Source of the DNA: Allobosea lathyri
GTDB lineage: Bacteria > Pseudomonadota > Alphaproteobacteria > Rhizobiales > Beijerinckiaceae
Length of the DNA stretch: 64,000 nucleotides
NCBI RefSeq assembly: GCF_900108245.1
Contig: NZ_FNUY01000013.1
Location: 100,841 to 164,840, forward strand
Direction: 5' to 3'
Position numbers and translations under genes: made by a program. The notes under the pieces are model-generated. The model was not told where the DNA came from and searched no databases. It saw nothing but the letters and a program-made list of their open reading frames with translations. Below, in pieces: positions 50,312-59,693 of this stretch. Each line of letters opens with the position of its first letter. Position 1 is the first letter of the stretch.

Positions 50312-52042
50312 TCAACCGCGGACCGGCGCGACTTTCAACCCGCCCAGAAGCGGCAGCCGGTTGGCAAGGAAGACGACGGCGAACGAGACCATCAGCAGCA
50401 TGATCCCGAGCACGGAGATCGCGCCGAGATCGCCGGATTCGTTGAGATCGTAGATGATCACCGAGACAAGCTTGGTATCGGCCGTCGTCAACAGGATCGT
50501 GGCGGAGAGCTCGCGGATCGTGCCGATGAAGACGAAGCACCAGGCCGCCACGACATTCGAGCGCAGCAAGGGCGCCGTGATCGTGCGCAGCGTCATCATG
50601 CGCGTCGCGCCGAGGATGCGCCCCGCCTCCTCCAGCTCGACATGCACGCTTTTGAAGGCCGATGAGAGCTGCTGGTAACCCGCCGGCATCTCGATCGTGA
50701 GGAAGGCGATCAGCAGGATCCAGAGCGTGCCGTAAAGCGGCAGGATCGGGCTGGAATAGCTCAGGAAGAGGCCGACGCCGAGCACGATGCCGGGAATGGC
50801 GATCGGTGCGGTCGCGAGATAGCCGAGATAGGGCGCGGCCCGCGAGGTGCCGCGCGTGACGAGATAGGCCACGACGAGCGCGATCGCCGTGCCGATGGTC
50901 GCAGTCAGGAAGCCGAGCAGGAAGGTGTTGCGCAAGGCGAGCTGCGTCGCGGAAAACTCGAAGAACACGAACCAGATGTGGTGGAGCGTGAAGCTCTCGA
51001 AGGTCAGCGGCTCTGCCACCGTGCGCGTGAGGGCCGTCTTCAGGAGCGCCGCGTAGGGCATCAGCACCGTCAGCGACAGAATGAAGAAGGTGAAGCCGAT
51101 CGCCAGCCATTTCCAGCGGCCGAGCACGGTGATGCGCGCGGTGCCGCTCTTGCCGCCGACAGTGGTGTAGCCGCGCCGGCCGAGGATGCGCCGCTGGGTC
51201 CACAGCAGCACGATTGTGACCAGCAGCAGCGGCAGGGCCGCAGCCGCCGCAAGCCCGGGCTTGGGCGGGTACTGGAACAGGCTCCAGATCTTGGTGGTGA
51301 TGACGTGGAAATTCGCCGGCAGGGCCAGGATCGCCGGCGAGCCGAACATGGTCAGTGCCTGCAGGATCGCGATGAGCGAGCCGGCAAGCATGGCGGGCAG
51401 CACGAGCGGGATCGTCACCTTTCGCAACGTAGGCCACAGGCCGCCGCCGAGAATGGCAGATGCCTCCTCGAGCTCGGTCGGCACACGTTCGAGCGCGTTC
51501 GTCACCAGCGTGAAGACATAAGGGAAGGTGTAGCAGGAGATGGCGAACACGAGGCCCGACAGCGTGTAGATGTCGACGAGGTATTCGTAGGGGTCGAGGT
51601 TGAAGAGCCAGCGATAGACGGCATTGATGATGCCGCTATTGGGCGCAGCCAGAATTTCCCAGGCGATGGCGCCGAGGAAGGGCGGCGTCACGAAGGACGC
51701 GGTGACGAGACCGCGCACCATGGTGCGGCCGGGCATGTCGGTGCGCGCCACGATCCAGGCGAGCGGGACCGCGATGACGCAGGACATCGCGCCAACGCTG
51801 AGCGACATCGTGATGGCGACGATGAAGGGCCGGCGCAGCGTCACATCGGTGACCAGCGCCCTGAAATTGGCGAGGCTCAGGCTGCCCGTCTGGTCGGTCA
51901 CCGCGTAGTAGCCGAGCCAGCCGAGCGGCAGCACCACCAGTACGGCCAGGATCACCGTCAGCAGCACGAAGATCGGCTTCGACCAGTCGAATGTGACACG
52001 GCGCGTGGGAACGCCGGCGTCGACCCCGGTTATCGCAGTCAT
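50312..52042 (-). CDS. ABC permease, fused FbpB-type (iron or other small-ligand import)
   Basis: A 576-residue permease with about 12 membrane segments in two halves, each with the EAA coupling motif (ELEEASAILGGGLWPTLRKV and ELEEAGRILGATRMMTLRTI). This is the FbpB/AfuB architecture, used for ferric ion and also for phosphonates, thiamine and putrescine-type ligands. ATG 52042 follows GGAGATCCTC. It is the third gene of an importer operon and is convergent with gntR copy A without any gap. Confidence 0.9.
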   Translation of the reverse strand: MTAITGVDAGVPTRRVTFDWSKPIFVLLTVILAVLVVLPLGWLGYYAVTDQTGSLSLANFRALVTDVTLRRPFIVAITMSLSVGAMSCVIAVPLAWIVARTDMPGRTMVRGLVTASFVTPPFLGAIAWEILAAPNSGIINAVYRWLFNLDPYEYLVDIYTLSGLVFAISCYTFPYVFTLVTNALERVPTELEEASAILGGGLWPTLRKVTIPLVLPAMLAGSLIAILQALTMFGSPAILALPANFHVITTKIWSLFQYPPKPGLAAAAALPLLLVTIVLLWTQRRILGRRGYTTVGGKSGTARITVLGRWKWLAIGFTFFILSLTVLMPYAALLKTALTRTVAEPLTFESFTLHHIWFVFFEFSATQLALRNTFLLGFLTATIGTAIALVVAYLVTRGTSRAAPYLGYLATAPIAIPGIVLGVGLFLSYSSPILPLYGTLWILLIAFLTIEMPAGYQQLSSAFKSVHVELEEAGRILGATRMMTLRTITAPLLRSNVVAAWCFVFIGTIRELSATILLTTADTKLVSVIIYDLNESGDLGAISVLGIMLLMVSFAVVFLANRLPLLGGLKVAPVRG

Positions 52043-52150
52043 GAGGATCTCCATGCGCGGCCGGCACTCGACGCGCAAATGCCGAGCGCACTCACGTCCA
52101 TAAGGCGAGGGAACGGCGCGGAACCTCCGCGCCGCAAAGGCGGCCTCGGA

Positions 52151-53212
52151 TCAGGTGCCGAAATACTCTTCGTATTTCTTCTTGATCATCTCGATATTGG
52201 GCTCGAGCTTCAGCGGGTCGGAGTAGAGCAGCTTGATCTTGGAGAGCGGCGTGCGCGTCTCCTTCTCCTTCACGCGCGGATGGAACGAGCGCAGGCCGCC
52301 GAAATCGCTGTTGAGCTGCTGCGTCTCCTGATCGTAGAGGAAGGAGTAGAACAGCTTGGCGGCATTGGGATGCGGCGCGTTCTTCAGCATGCCGCCATGG
52401 CCGATGGCGATCGGCGTGCCCTCGGTCGCATAGACGACCTCGACGGGGACGCCGGTCTCCTTGAGCATGAACATGTTGTATTCATTGCCGTCGGCCTCGA
52501 TGGAGCGCTCGCCCTGGGCGAGTTTCTTCGGCGGCTCGGTCGAGGACTGCACCTGCATGACGCGCTGCTTGCCGAGCTTCTCGAAGAAGTCCCAGCCGAG
52601 CGCCTGGCTCAGCACATCGGTCCCGGTCATCACCGTGCCGGAATAGCCCGGATGGGCCTTGACGATGCGACCGCGCCATTTCGGATTCAGCAGGTCGGCA
52701 TGGCTCTTGGGGGCCTCCTCGGCCTTCACCTGCTTGGTGTTGTAGCCGATGACCGAGAGATGGGCGCGATAGGCGGCATAGTAGCCGTCCGGGTCCCTCG
52801 CCTCCTTCGGCCAGTCCTTGGCGACCTCGGCCGGCACGGCCTGGGCCAGCCAGCCATTGCGTTTGAACAGCACGAAATGCACAGCGTCCGAGGTTTCCAC
52901 GACATCGGCATTATAGATCGAGCTGCCATATTCCTGGCTCAGCCGCTGGAACACGCGTTCCGAGCCGGAGCGCTCGACCTTGACCTTGATGCCGGGATAT
53001 TTCGCCTCGAAGGCACTGCCGACCCGCTCGGCGACCGCGACGTCGGTCGCGGTATAGAAGGTCACGGTACCTTCCTTCTTGGCGGCCTCGATCAGTTCCG
53101 GCGTCACGTTGTAGGGTGCCGGCGCCTGTGCCAGGGCGGGCAGACCGCCGAGAGCGGTGGAGAGAAGAAGGCCGGCCATCACGGACCGCCTGTCGAACGT
53201 TGGGCGTTTCAT
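52151..53212 (-). CDS. ABC substrate-binding protein (FbpA/AfuA-like)
   Basis: A 353-residue periplasmic binding protein with a Tat-like or Sec signal (DRRSVMAGLLLSTALGG, cleavage near ALA-QA) and the family blocks VTFYTATDVAVAERVGSAFE and KYPGIKVKVERSGSERVFQR. The consecutive Tyr pair used for ferric ion in true FbpA is not evident, so an organic ligand is as likely as iron. Its position between catabolic genes supports an organic-acid ligand. Confidence 0.88.
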   Translation of the reverse strand: MKRPTFDRRSVMAGLLLSTALGGLPALAQAPAPYNVTPELIEAAKKEGTVTFYTATDVAVAERVGSAFEAKYPGIKVKVERSGSERVFQRLSQEYGSSIYNADVVETSDAVHFVLFKRNGWLAQAVPAEVAKDWPKEARDPDGYYAAYRAHLSVIGYNTKQVKAEEAPKSHADLLNPKWRGRIVKAHPGYSGTVMTGTDVLSQALGWDFFEKLGKQRVMQVQSSTEPPKKLAQGERSIEADGNEYNMFMLKETGVPVEVVYATEGTPIAIGHGGMLKNAPHPNAAKLFYSFLYDQETQQLNSDFGGLRSFHPRVKEKETRTPLSKIKLLYSDPLKLEPNIEMIKKKYEEYFGT

Positions 53213-53267
53213 TCGTGTTCCTCCCTATTGTTGTTATGGGTTGGCTAGAACGGCCCCGACGCCGTGT

Positions 53268-54329
53268 TCAGCGGGCCAGGGCGCGGCAGTGCTCCTGTGG
53301 GAAATGCAGCCAGACGGGCTGGCCGCGATCGATGGACAGATGAGGCTCGGCGACCGTGCGGATCTGCGCTCCGCCGGGAAGTTCGATCAGGTAGTCGCGA
53401 TGCGAGCCGAGATAGACCTGGCGCAGCACCGTGCCCTGCGTCCGGTTGATGCCGTCGCCCTGTGGCTTTGAGTCCAGCACGATGTCGTGGTGGCGCACCG
53501 AGACGACGCCGTCGCCCCCGGCGGAAAAATCGCCTGCTCCGCAGCGCAGCTTCAGCGGCCCGCACTCCACCGTATCGGCATCGAGCCAGCGGCCCTTCAG
53601 GATGTTGGTGCCGCCGAGGAAGCGCGCCACGAATTCGGACTGCGGCCGCTCGTAGATTTCTTCCGGGCTTCCTGCCTGCTCGATGCGGCCCTGATTCATC
53701 ACCACGATCAGATCGGCCGTGGTCATGGCCTCGGCCTGATCATGCGTCACATAGACGGTGGTGTAGCGGTAGGCATCATGCAGCCGGCGAATCTCGAAGC
53801 GCATCTCCTCGCGCAGATTGGCGTCGAGATTCGAGAGCGGCTCGTCGAGCAGCAGGATCTCGGGCTCCACAACGAGCGCGCGGGCCAGCGAGACGCGCTG
53901 CTGCTGGCCGCCGGAGAGCTCCCCGGGATAGCGCTCGGCAAGCGGCTTCAGCCGGGTGACGTCGAGGATTTTGTCGACGAGCCGCACGATCTCGGCCTGC
54001 GGCATCTTCCGGAGCATCAGCCCGTAGCCGATATTCTCGCGAACGGTCATATGCGGCCAGAGCGCGTAGCTCTGGAAGATCATCGACATGCCGCGCCGCT
54101 CGGGCGGCTCGCTCCAGCCGGCGGACGAGATCGTCCGGCCGCCGACATTGATCTGCCCGCCCTTGGGCGTGATGAAACCGGCGATGAGGCGCAGCGTCGT
54201 CGTCTTGCCGCAGCCCGACGGGCCGAGCAGGCAGACGAGATTGCCCTTCTCGACATTGAGGTTGACGCGATCGACCACGGTCAGCGCGCCGTACCGCATG
54301 CTAAGGTCGGCTAGCTCCAGAAACGCCAA
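53268..54329 (-). CDS. ABC importer ATPase (FbpC/PotA type)
   Basis: A 353-residue ATPase: ABC domain with Walker A GPSGCGKTT, signature LSGGQQQRVSLARAL and Walker B ILLLDEPLSNLD, then a C-terminal TOBE domain (~residues 270-350). The frame is open to 54392, but TTG 54329 has GGGAGG six bases before it and gives the family length. It is the first gene of the importer operon and is divergent from gntR copy B across a region with two operators. Confidence 0.88.
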   Translation of the reverse strand: MAFLELADLSMRYGALTVVDRVNLNVEKGNLVCLLGPSGCGKTTTLRLIAGFITPKGGQINVGGRTISSAGWSEPPERRGMSMIFQSYALWPHMTVRENIGYGLMLRKMPQAEIVRLVDKILDVTRLKPLAERYPGELSGGQQQRVSLARALVVEPEILLLDEPLSNLDANLREEMRFEIRRLHDAYRYTTVYVTHDQAEAMTTADLIVVMNQGRIEQAGSPEEIYERPQSEFVARFLGGTNILKGRWLDADTVECGPLKLRCGAGDFSAGGDGVVSVRHHDIVLDSKPQGDGINRTQGTVLRQVYLGSHRDYLIELPGGAQIRTVAEPHLSIDRGQPVWLHFPQEHCRALAR

Positions 54330-54454
54330 TGCATCCTCCCAGACGCCGTCTCGTTGCGACAACAGCTCCGGGCATTGTCTCGTATCCGGCATCGAGCCGG
54401 GCCGAGAGCGCCTCTATGTGAGCTATCGACCGAAGCGTAAGAAGCTCCATATAA

Positions 54455-54496
54455 ATTGTCAACAATAAGCATTTCGGTTTGCAGATTGTTGACATT
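54455..54496. promoter_or_regulatory. Two GntR-type operators, 30 bp apart
   Basis: ATTGTCAACAAT at 54455-54466 and ATTGTTGACATT at 54485-54496, centres 30 bases apart, lie between the importer ATPase and gntR copy B. Paired sites on nearly the same helix face allow cooperative binding and control of both divergent operons. Confidence 0.7.
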
Positions 54497-54540
54497 CTTC
54501 AGACGACATTCTATCCACCATTCCTGACAAAGGAAAGCCA

Positions 54541-55221
54541 ATGCTCGCCCAGGCCATCGAGCTGCTGAGGGATCGCTCCCTGCCCATGCTGATCGAGCAG
54601 GAGATCGAGCGCGTGATCCTGGGCGGCGAATACGCGCCCGGCGACAAGATCAACGAACAGGCGCTGGCCCTGCGCTTCGGCATCAGCCGTGGTCCCATTC
54701 GCGAGGCCCTGCGCTCGCTCGACCGCACGGGGCTGATCGACACCATTCCCAATCGCGGCGTCTTCGTGCGGCGACTTAACGCCGCGCAGGCGGCCGACAT
54801 CTACGACGTGCGCGCCGCGCTCTTCGCGCTGGCGGGCCAGTGTTTCGCCTTGCGTGCCAGCGCTGCGGATGTGGAGCGCCTGCGCGGCCATGTCGCGGCG
54901 ATGGACGACGCCGTCGCGCGCGACGATTTCGAGACCTACATCATCGAGAATTTCGCCTTGCACGAGGCCATCGTCACCGGCGCGGGCAATGCGACGCTCG
55001 CCTCGCATTATCTCGCGCTCGTCAAGCAGTTGCGCCTCTATCGCACCCGCAACCTGATGCTGGCGGATTCCGTGCACGCCTCGAACGAGGAGCATCACGA
55101 GATGGTCGAGGCCATCGCGGCGCATGACCCCGTGCGCGCTTATGCCGCTCATTTCAACCATGTGGCCACGGCCAAGACCCGCCTGATGGCGAACCATCTG
55201 ACCGAGAAGGAACTCCCGTGA
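54541..55221 (+). CDS. GntR-family regulator (FCD domain), copy B
   Basis: A 226-residue regulator with winged helix (LALRFGISRGPIREALRSLD) and FCD domain (DVRAALFALAGQCFALRAS, NFALHEAIVTGAGN, NEEHHEMVEAIAAHD). It is a paralogue of the regulator at 49625. ATG follows AAAGGAAAG. Its stop overlaps the GTG of the next mmgE/prpD gene, so it is the first gene of the tricarboxylate-type uptake operon it probably controls. Confidence 0.9.
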   Translation: MLAQAIELLRDRSLPMLIEQEIERVILGGEYAPGDKINEQALALRFGISRGPIREALRSLDRTGLIDTIPNRGVFVRRLNAAQAADIYDVRAALFALAGQCFALRASAADVERLRGHVAAMDDAVARDDFETYIIENFALHEAIVTGAGNATLASHYLALVKQLRLYRTRNLMLADSVHASNEEHHEMVEAIAAHDPVRAYAAHFNHVATAKTRLMANHLTEKELP

Positions 55222-56651
55222 GCGCAGCCGCCAGCGACATCACCCGCCAAGCTCTCCGCTTCGTCGAGACCACCGCCTATGCCGACCTGTCGGCCGAGGC
55301 GCTGCGGATCGGGCGACGCTGCATCGTCGATGCGCTCGGGCTCTATCTCGCCGGCAGCCGCGAGCATTCGGTCGAGATCCTCGTCGCTGATGCGCTGGAA
55401 CAGGGCGGACGGGCCGATGCGCCGCTGCCGGCGGCCGGGGGCGCCCGCGTGCCCGCGGCGCTGGCTGCCCGTGTCTGGGGCACGGCCGGCCATGCGCATG
55501 ACTGGGACGATACGCAGGTCTCGCATGATCCTGCCCATATCTACGGGCTGCTCACGCATCCGACGATACCGCCGCTGACGGCCGCCCTCGTCATGGCCGA
55601 GCGCCTCGGCATCACCGATGGCAAGGCTGTGATGCTCGCCTTCCAGCTCGGCTTCGAGGTCGAGTGCAAGATCTCGGAATGGATGACGCCGCGGCATTAC
55701 CGGCGCGGCCATCATACCAGCGGCACGGTGGGTACGTTCGGCGCCTGCGTCGCCGCCGCTCACCTTCTGGGCCTGTCGGGAGACCGGCTTGCGCATGCAT
55801 TGGGAATGGCGGCGAGCTTTGCCGCCGGCATCCGCTGCAATTTCGGCACGATGACCAAGCCGCTGCATGTCGGTCGCGCCTGCGAGAACGGCGTCACCGC
55901 CGCCCTCCTCGCGTCCCGCGGGTTCGATGCCGATCCTGCGGCCCTCGACGGGCCCTGGGGCTTCTTCTCCGTGATGGGCGAAGGGTTTGACACGCAGAAG
56001 GCCAGCCAAGGCTTCGGCGGCACGCTCACGATCGAGAGCCCGGGCATCTCGATCAAGCCCTACCCGTCCGGCATCCTGACTCACCAGTCCATGGATGCGA
56101 TGCTGAAGCTCGTCCTCGATCACGACCTGAAGCCCGAGCAGGTGGAGCGCGTGCGCTTCTTCGCCGGCAAGAACATCATCGAGCCGATCCGCTATCCGAT
56201 CGCCAAAAACCATCTGCAGGCCAAGTTCTCGATGCCGGCCCTGCTGGCGATGATCGTGCTCTGCCGGCGCGCCAGCCATCACGAATTCGAGGACGCGTTC
56301 GTGGCCGGCGAGGCGATGCAGGACCTGCAGGCCCGCACCGATGTGATCAACGATCCCGAGATCGACGCTCGCGGCTACGACCTCATCCGCTCGCGCATCG
56401 AGGTCGAGACCAGGGACGGGCGTAATCTCGTGCAATGGGCCGACGAGCGCTATCGCGGCGGCCCGCTCAACCCGATCAGCGATGCCGATCTCGACGGCAA
56501 GTTCCGCATGTGCGCCGAAGGCGTGCTCGACAGCGCCGCGCAGGATGAAATCCTGGCGCTGACCCGGAGTTTCGATACCGGCGCCGATCTGAAGCGCCTG
56601 ATGAGCCTGATGACGGGGACGGCGCAGTCGATCCGTTCGGCGGCCGAATGA
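55218..56651 (+). CDS. MmgE/PrpD-family dehydratase-like protein (copy 2)
   Basis: A 477-residue protein starting at GTG 55218 in a GTGA overlap with gntR copy B. Family blocks HAHDWDDTQVSHDP, GLLTHPTIPPL, NFGTMTKPLHVGRACENG and SIKPYPSGILTHQSM are present. It is most like copy 1. Predicted chemistry is dehydration, decarboxylation or epimerisation of a di- or tricarboxylate brought in by the TctCBA system encoded next. Confidence 0.88.
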   Translation: MSAAASDITRQALRFVETTAYADLSAEALRIGRRCIVDALGLYLAGSREHSVEILVADALEQGGRADAPLPAAGGARVPAALAARVWGTAGHAHDWDDTQVSHDPAHIYGLLTHPTIPPLTAALVMAERLGITDGKAVMLAFQLGFEVECKISEWMTPRHYRRGHHTSGTVGTFGACVAAAHLLGLSGDRLAHALGMAASFAAGIRCNFGTMTKPLHVGRACENGVTAALLASRGFDADPAALDGPWGFFSVMGEGFDTQKASQGFGGTLTIESPGISIKPYPSGILTHQSMDAMLKLVLDHDLKPEQVERVRFFAGKNIIEPIRYPIAKNHLQAKFSMPALLAMIVLCRRASHHEFEDAFVAGEAMQDLQARTDVINDPEIDARGYDLIRSRIEVETRDGRNLVQWADERYRGGPLNPISDADLDGKFRMCAEGVLDSAAQDEILALTRSFDTGADLKRLMSLMTGTAQSIRSAAE

Positions 56652-56727
56652 CTTTGCCTAGATAAACCGAGGCCACGCGGCCGTCGCCCATCAAGAGGCG
56701 GCGCCGCCTTCCAGGGGAGGATGAGCC

Positions 56728-57687
56728 ATGCTGACAAGACGCCATTTCATCGGCACCGCGATCGCGGCTACCATTGCCCTGCCGGGGCTCGCTTTGGCCG
56801 AGCCGGCCGCCTATCCGCACAAGGTGGTGACGCTGGTCACTCATTCGAGCCCCGGCGGCGGCTCGGACGTGTTCCTGCGCGAGATGTCGAAATATCTCAG
56901 CAAATATATCGGCGCGACCTTCATCATCGAGAACGTGCAGGGCGGCAGCGGGGCGAAGGCCATCGCGCGCGTCGCCTCCGCGCCGGCGAACGGAAGCGTC
57001 TTCTACGCGACGACGCCGACCTACATCTACACCTCGCTGCTCTCGCAGCCGACCAACACCTACAAGGACCTCGACCCGCTGGTGAACTTCTTCGCCGATA
57101 GCGAGGTCATCTACACGCGCACAGATGGGCCGTTCAAAACATTGGCCGAGGTCATCGACCATGCCCGCAAGACGCGCGGACGCTGGGGCGCGGCCAACCC
57201 CGCCTCCCTCGAAAGGCAGGCGGCCGAGCAGCTGAAACGCGCAGCCGGCGTCAACGCCGCCATCGTCACCCATGAGGGCGGCGGCGACCTGATGCTGAAC
57301 ACGCTGAACGGCACGCTCGATATCGGCATCGGCGAGATCCAGGAGCTGCGCTCGCAGCTCGACGCGAACAAGATCAGGCTGCTCGCGACCTTCAATCCCC
57401 AGCGCATCCCGGACAAGCCGGACGTGCCGACCGTCAGGGAAAGCGGCTTCGACGTCGCGCTGGTGAAGTTTCGCGGCCTGGCCGGTCCGAAAGGCATCCC
57501 GGCGGACGTAACGGCCATCTGGGACGATGCAGTTCAGAAGGTTCTCGCCGACCCCGATTACAAGAAGGCCTATTCGGCAGAGGTGCTCGTGCCGAACTTC
57601 ATCGCCCACAAGGATTATCCCGCCTTCGTCAACGACTTCGCCACACGAACGGAAGCGTTCCTGAAGGAAACCGGCGCGATCAAGTAA
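56728..57687 (+). CDS. TctC/Bug-family tripartite tricarboxylate-binding protein
   Basis: A 319-residue periplasmic protein with signal peptide (LTRRHFIGTAIAATIA, cleavage near ALA-EP) and the Bug blocks VTLVTHSSPGGGSDVFLR, IIENVQGGSG and ETGAIK end. Two beta-strand-linked water loops in this family coordinate the ligand carboxylate. It works with the TctB and TctA membrane proteins immediately downstream. Confidence 0.92.
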   Translation: MLTRRHFIGTAIAATIALPGLALAEPAAYPHKVVTLVTHSSPGGGSDVFLREMSKYLSKYIGATFIIENVQGGSGAKAIARVASAPANGSVFYATTPTYIYTSLLSQPTNTYKDLDPLVNFFADSEVIYTRTDGPFKTLAEVIDHARKTRGRWGAANPASLERQAAEQLKRAAGVNAAIVTHEGGGDLMLNTLNGTLDIGIGEIQELRSQLDANKIRLLATFNPQRIPDKPDVPTVRESGFDVALVKFRGLAGPKGIPADVTAIWDDAVQKVLADPDYKKAYSAEVLVPNFIAHKDYPAFVNDFATRTEAFLKETGAIK

Positions 57688-57705
57688 AAGCTGACGGGAC
57701 CGGCC

Positions 57706-58200
57706 ATGAACAAGGATATCGTGAGCGGGCTCGTCCTGCTCGTTATCGCAGGGCTCTATCATCGGGCGAGCGGCGCCATCGCCGACAGCACGCTGGCCGA
57801 CGAAGTCGGGGCCGCAGGACTGCCTCGCCTGCTCACGATCGCGCTCGTCATGCTGGCGGGCATCCTGATCGTGCGCGCCATGTTCGCGCCCAAGCCTGTC
57901 GCAATCGCAGTGCGGACGAAAGAGGCCTCCGGCGATGCGGTCGAGGACGATGCCCGCATGCCCCGCGCATTGGGCTTCCTCCTGTTCGGCGCGGCCTATA
58001 TCGCGCTGCTGCCCCTCATCGGCTACATCGCCGGCGTCGCGCTCCTGATCGGCGCCGTCGCGCTCTATGAAGGCGCTCCGCGCCGCTGGACCGTGCCCAT
58101 CGCGGCGATCGGCGGAGCCCTGCTCTATTGGGCGATCTTCGTAAAGCTGCTCGGCGTCAACCAGCCGGTCGGCTCGCTCTTCCAGGGGCTGTTCTCGTGA
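57706..58200 (+). CDS. TctB-family small membrane subunit
   Basis: A 164-residue protein with four predicted membrane segments, 18 bases after tctC. It is the poorly conserved small subunit of TTT importers. Its stop overlaps the GTG of the tctA-type gene. Confidence 0.88.
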   Translation: MNKDIVSGLVLLVIAGLYHRASGAIADSTLADEVGAAGLPRLLTIALVMLAGILIVRAMFAPKPVAIAVRTKEASGDAVEDDARMPRALGFLLFGAAYIALLPLIGYIAGVALLIGAVALYEGAPRRWTVPIAAIGGALLYWAIFVKLLGVNQPVGSLFQGLFS

Positions 58201-59693
58201 CGACCTTCTGGAGCATGCTGCATCTTCTCACGGCGACGCCGCTCGTCCCCGTCGCCCTCATCGGCCTGACCTGGGGCATTCTCGGCGGCGCGCTGCCGGG
58301 CATCTCGGCGTCCATCACCATGGCGCTGGTGCTGCCGTTCACCTACACGATGGACCCGGCGATGGCGATCGCGCTGCTCGCCTGCGTCTATATCGGCGCC
58401 GAATATGGCGGCTCGATCCCAGCCATACTGATCCGCACGCCCGGCACCAACTCCGCCGCCGCCACCGTCATCGATGGCTACGAGCTCAACCGCCAGGGCC
58501 GGGCCGGCGAGGCGCTCGGCATCTCGCTGATGTCGGGTGTGGTCGGCAGCCTTTTCGGGCTGGTCATGCTGATCATGCTCACCGAGCCTCTGTCCTGGCT
58601 AGCGCTGGCCTTCAAGCCGACCTCCTATTTCGGCCTCGGCATTCTCGGCCTCTCCGTCATCGCCTCGATGACCGGCGGCTCGCTGGTGAAAGGCCTTGCC
58701 GCCGCCGTGATCGGCCTGATGATCGCCACGGTGGGCACCGACCCGATTTCCGGCGTCACCCGCTTCACCTTCGGCGTGCCCGATCTACTCAATGGCATCG
58801 AGCCTGTTCTGGTCATGGTCGGGCTGTTCGCGCTGACCGAATTGATGAGCCAGTCGGGCTCGTCGAACGTGCTGAAGCTGAATGCCTCCGTCCGCATCCG
58901 CCTGCCCAGCCTCGCCATGATGAACAAGCTCAAGCGTTCCCAGTTCATCGGCTGCATACTGGGCACATTCGAGGGGCTGACGCCGGGTGGCGGCGGCTCC
59001 ATCGCCGCCTTCATGTCCTATAACGAGGCGCGCCGCTGGTCGAAGACGCCGGAGAAGTTCGGCAAGGGCTCGGAGGAAGGCGTCGCCGCGCCGGAGACCG
59101 CCAACAATACGGTGGCGAGCGCTGCGCTCATCCCCCTGCTCTCCTTCGGCATTCCGAGCTCGAATTCCACCGCGGTGCTGCTCGGCGGCCTGCTGATGCA
59201 CGGCCTGCTGCCGGGACCCCGCCTGTTCGAGCAGAATCCGCAGGTGATCGACAGCCTCTATCTCGGCTCCTTCATCGCGATCATCGCGCAGATCGGCATC
59301 GGCATCGTCATTCTGCCGGCCTGCGTCTGGCTGGTGAACCGCCCTCGCCCCTATCGCGCCGGTTTTATCTTCGCGCTGATCCTGTCGGGCATCTACACGC
59401 TCAACAACAGCCTGTTCGATCTCTCGATCGCGCTGTGCCTCGGCATCGTCGGCTATCTCATGCGGATCGCGAAGTTCCCCTTCCTGCCGATGATCCTCGG
59501 CGTCGTGCTCGGCCATATGATCGAGTCCAGCTACCGGCGCTCGCTCGTGCTGTCGGGCGGCGATCACGGCATCTTCCTGGAGGATCCGATCGCGGTCGGC
59601 TTCCTCCTCTTCGCGTTCGGTTTCGTCATCTTCTCGCTGACCCGCGAACTCCGCGACGCCCGCAAGCCGAAAATCCAGGAAGCGCATTCGTGA
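58197..59693 (+). CDS. TctA-family large membrane subunit
   Basis: A 498-residue protein with about 11-12 membrane segments and the TctA hallmark motifs (GALPGISASITMALVLPFTY and FEGLTPGGGGSIAAFMSYNE). The start is GTG 58197 in a GTGA overlap with tctB; the open frame upstream is within that gene. It couples carboxylate uptake to the ion gradient. Confidence 0.93.
   Translation: MTTFWSMLHLLTATPLVPVALIGLTWGILGGALPGISASITMALVLPFTYTMDPAMAIALLACVYIGAEYGGSIPAILIRTPGTNSAAATVIDGYELNRQGRAGEALGISLMSGVVGSLFGLVMLIMLTEPLSWLALAFKPTSYFGLGILGLSVIASMTGGSLVKGLAAAVIGLMIATVGTDPISGVTRFTFGVPDLLNGIEPVLVMVGLFALTELMSQSGSSNVLKLNASVRIRLPSLAMMNKLKRSQFIGCILGTFEGLTPGGGGSIAAFMSYNEARRWSKTPEKFGKGSEEGVAAPETANNTVASAALIPLLSFGIPSSNSTAVLLGGLLMHGLLPGPRLFEQNPQVIDSLYLGSFIAIIAQIGIGIVILPACVWLVNRPRPYRAGFIFALILSGIYTLNNSLFDLSIALCLGIVGYLMRIAKFPFLPMILGVVLGHMIESSYRRSLVLSGGDHGIFLEDPIAVGFLLFAFGFVIFSLTRELRDARKPKIQEAHS

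Noticed and set aside
50978..53248. Plus-strand open frame of 756 codons
   Set aside because: Shadow of the ABC permease and binding-protein genes; composition is Arg/Gly/Glu-rich, and the real proteins on the other strand have clear families.
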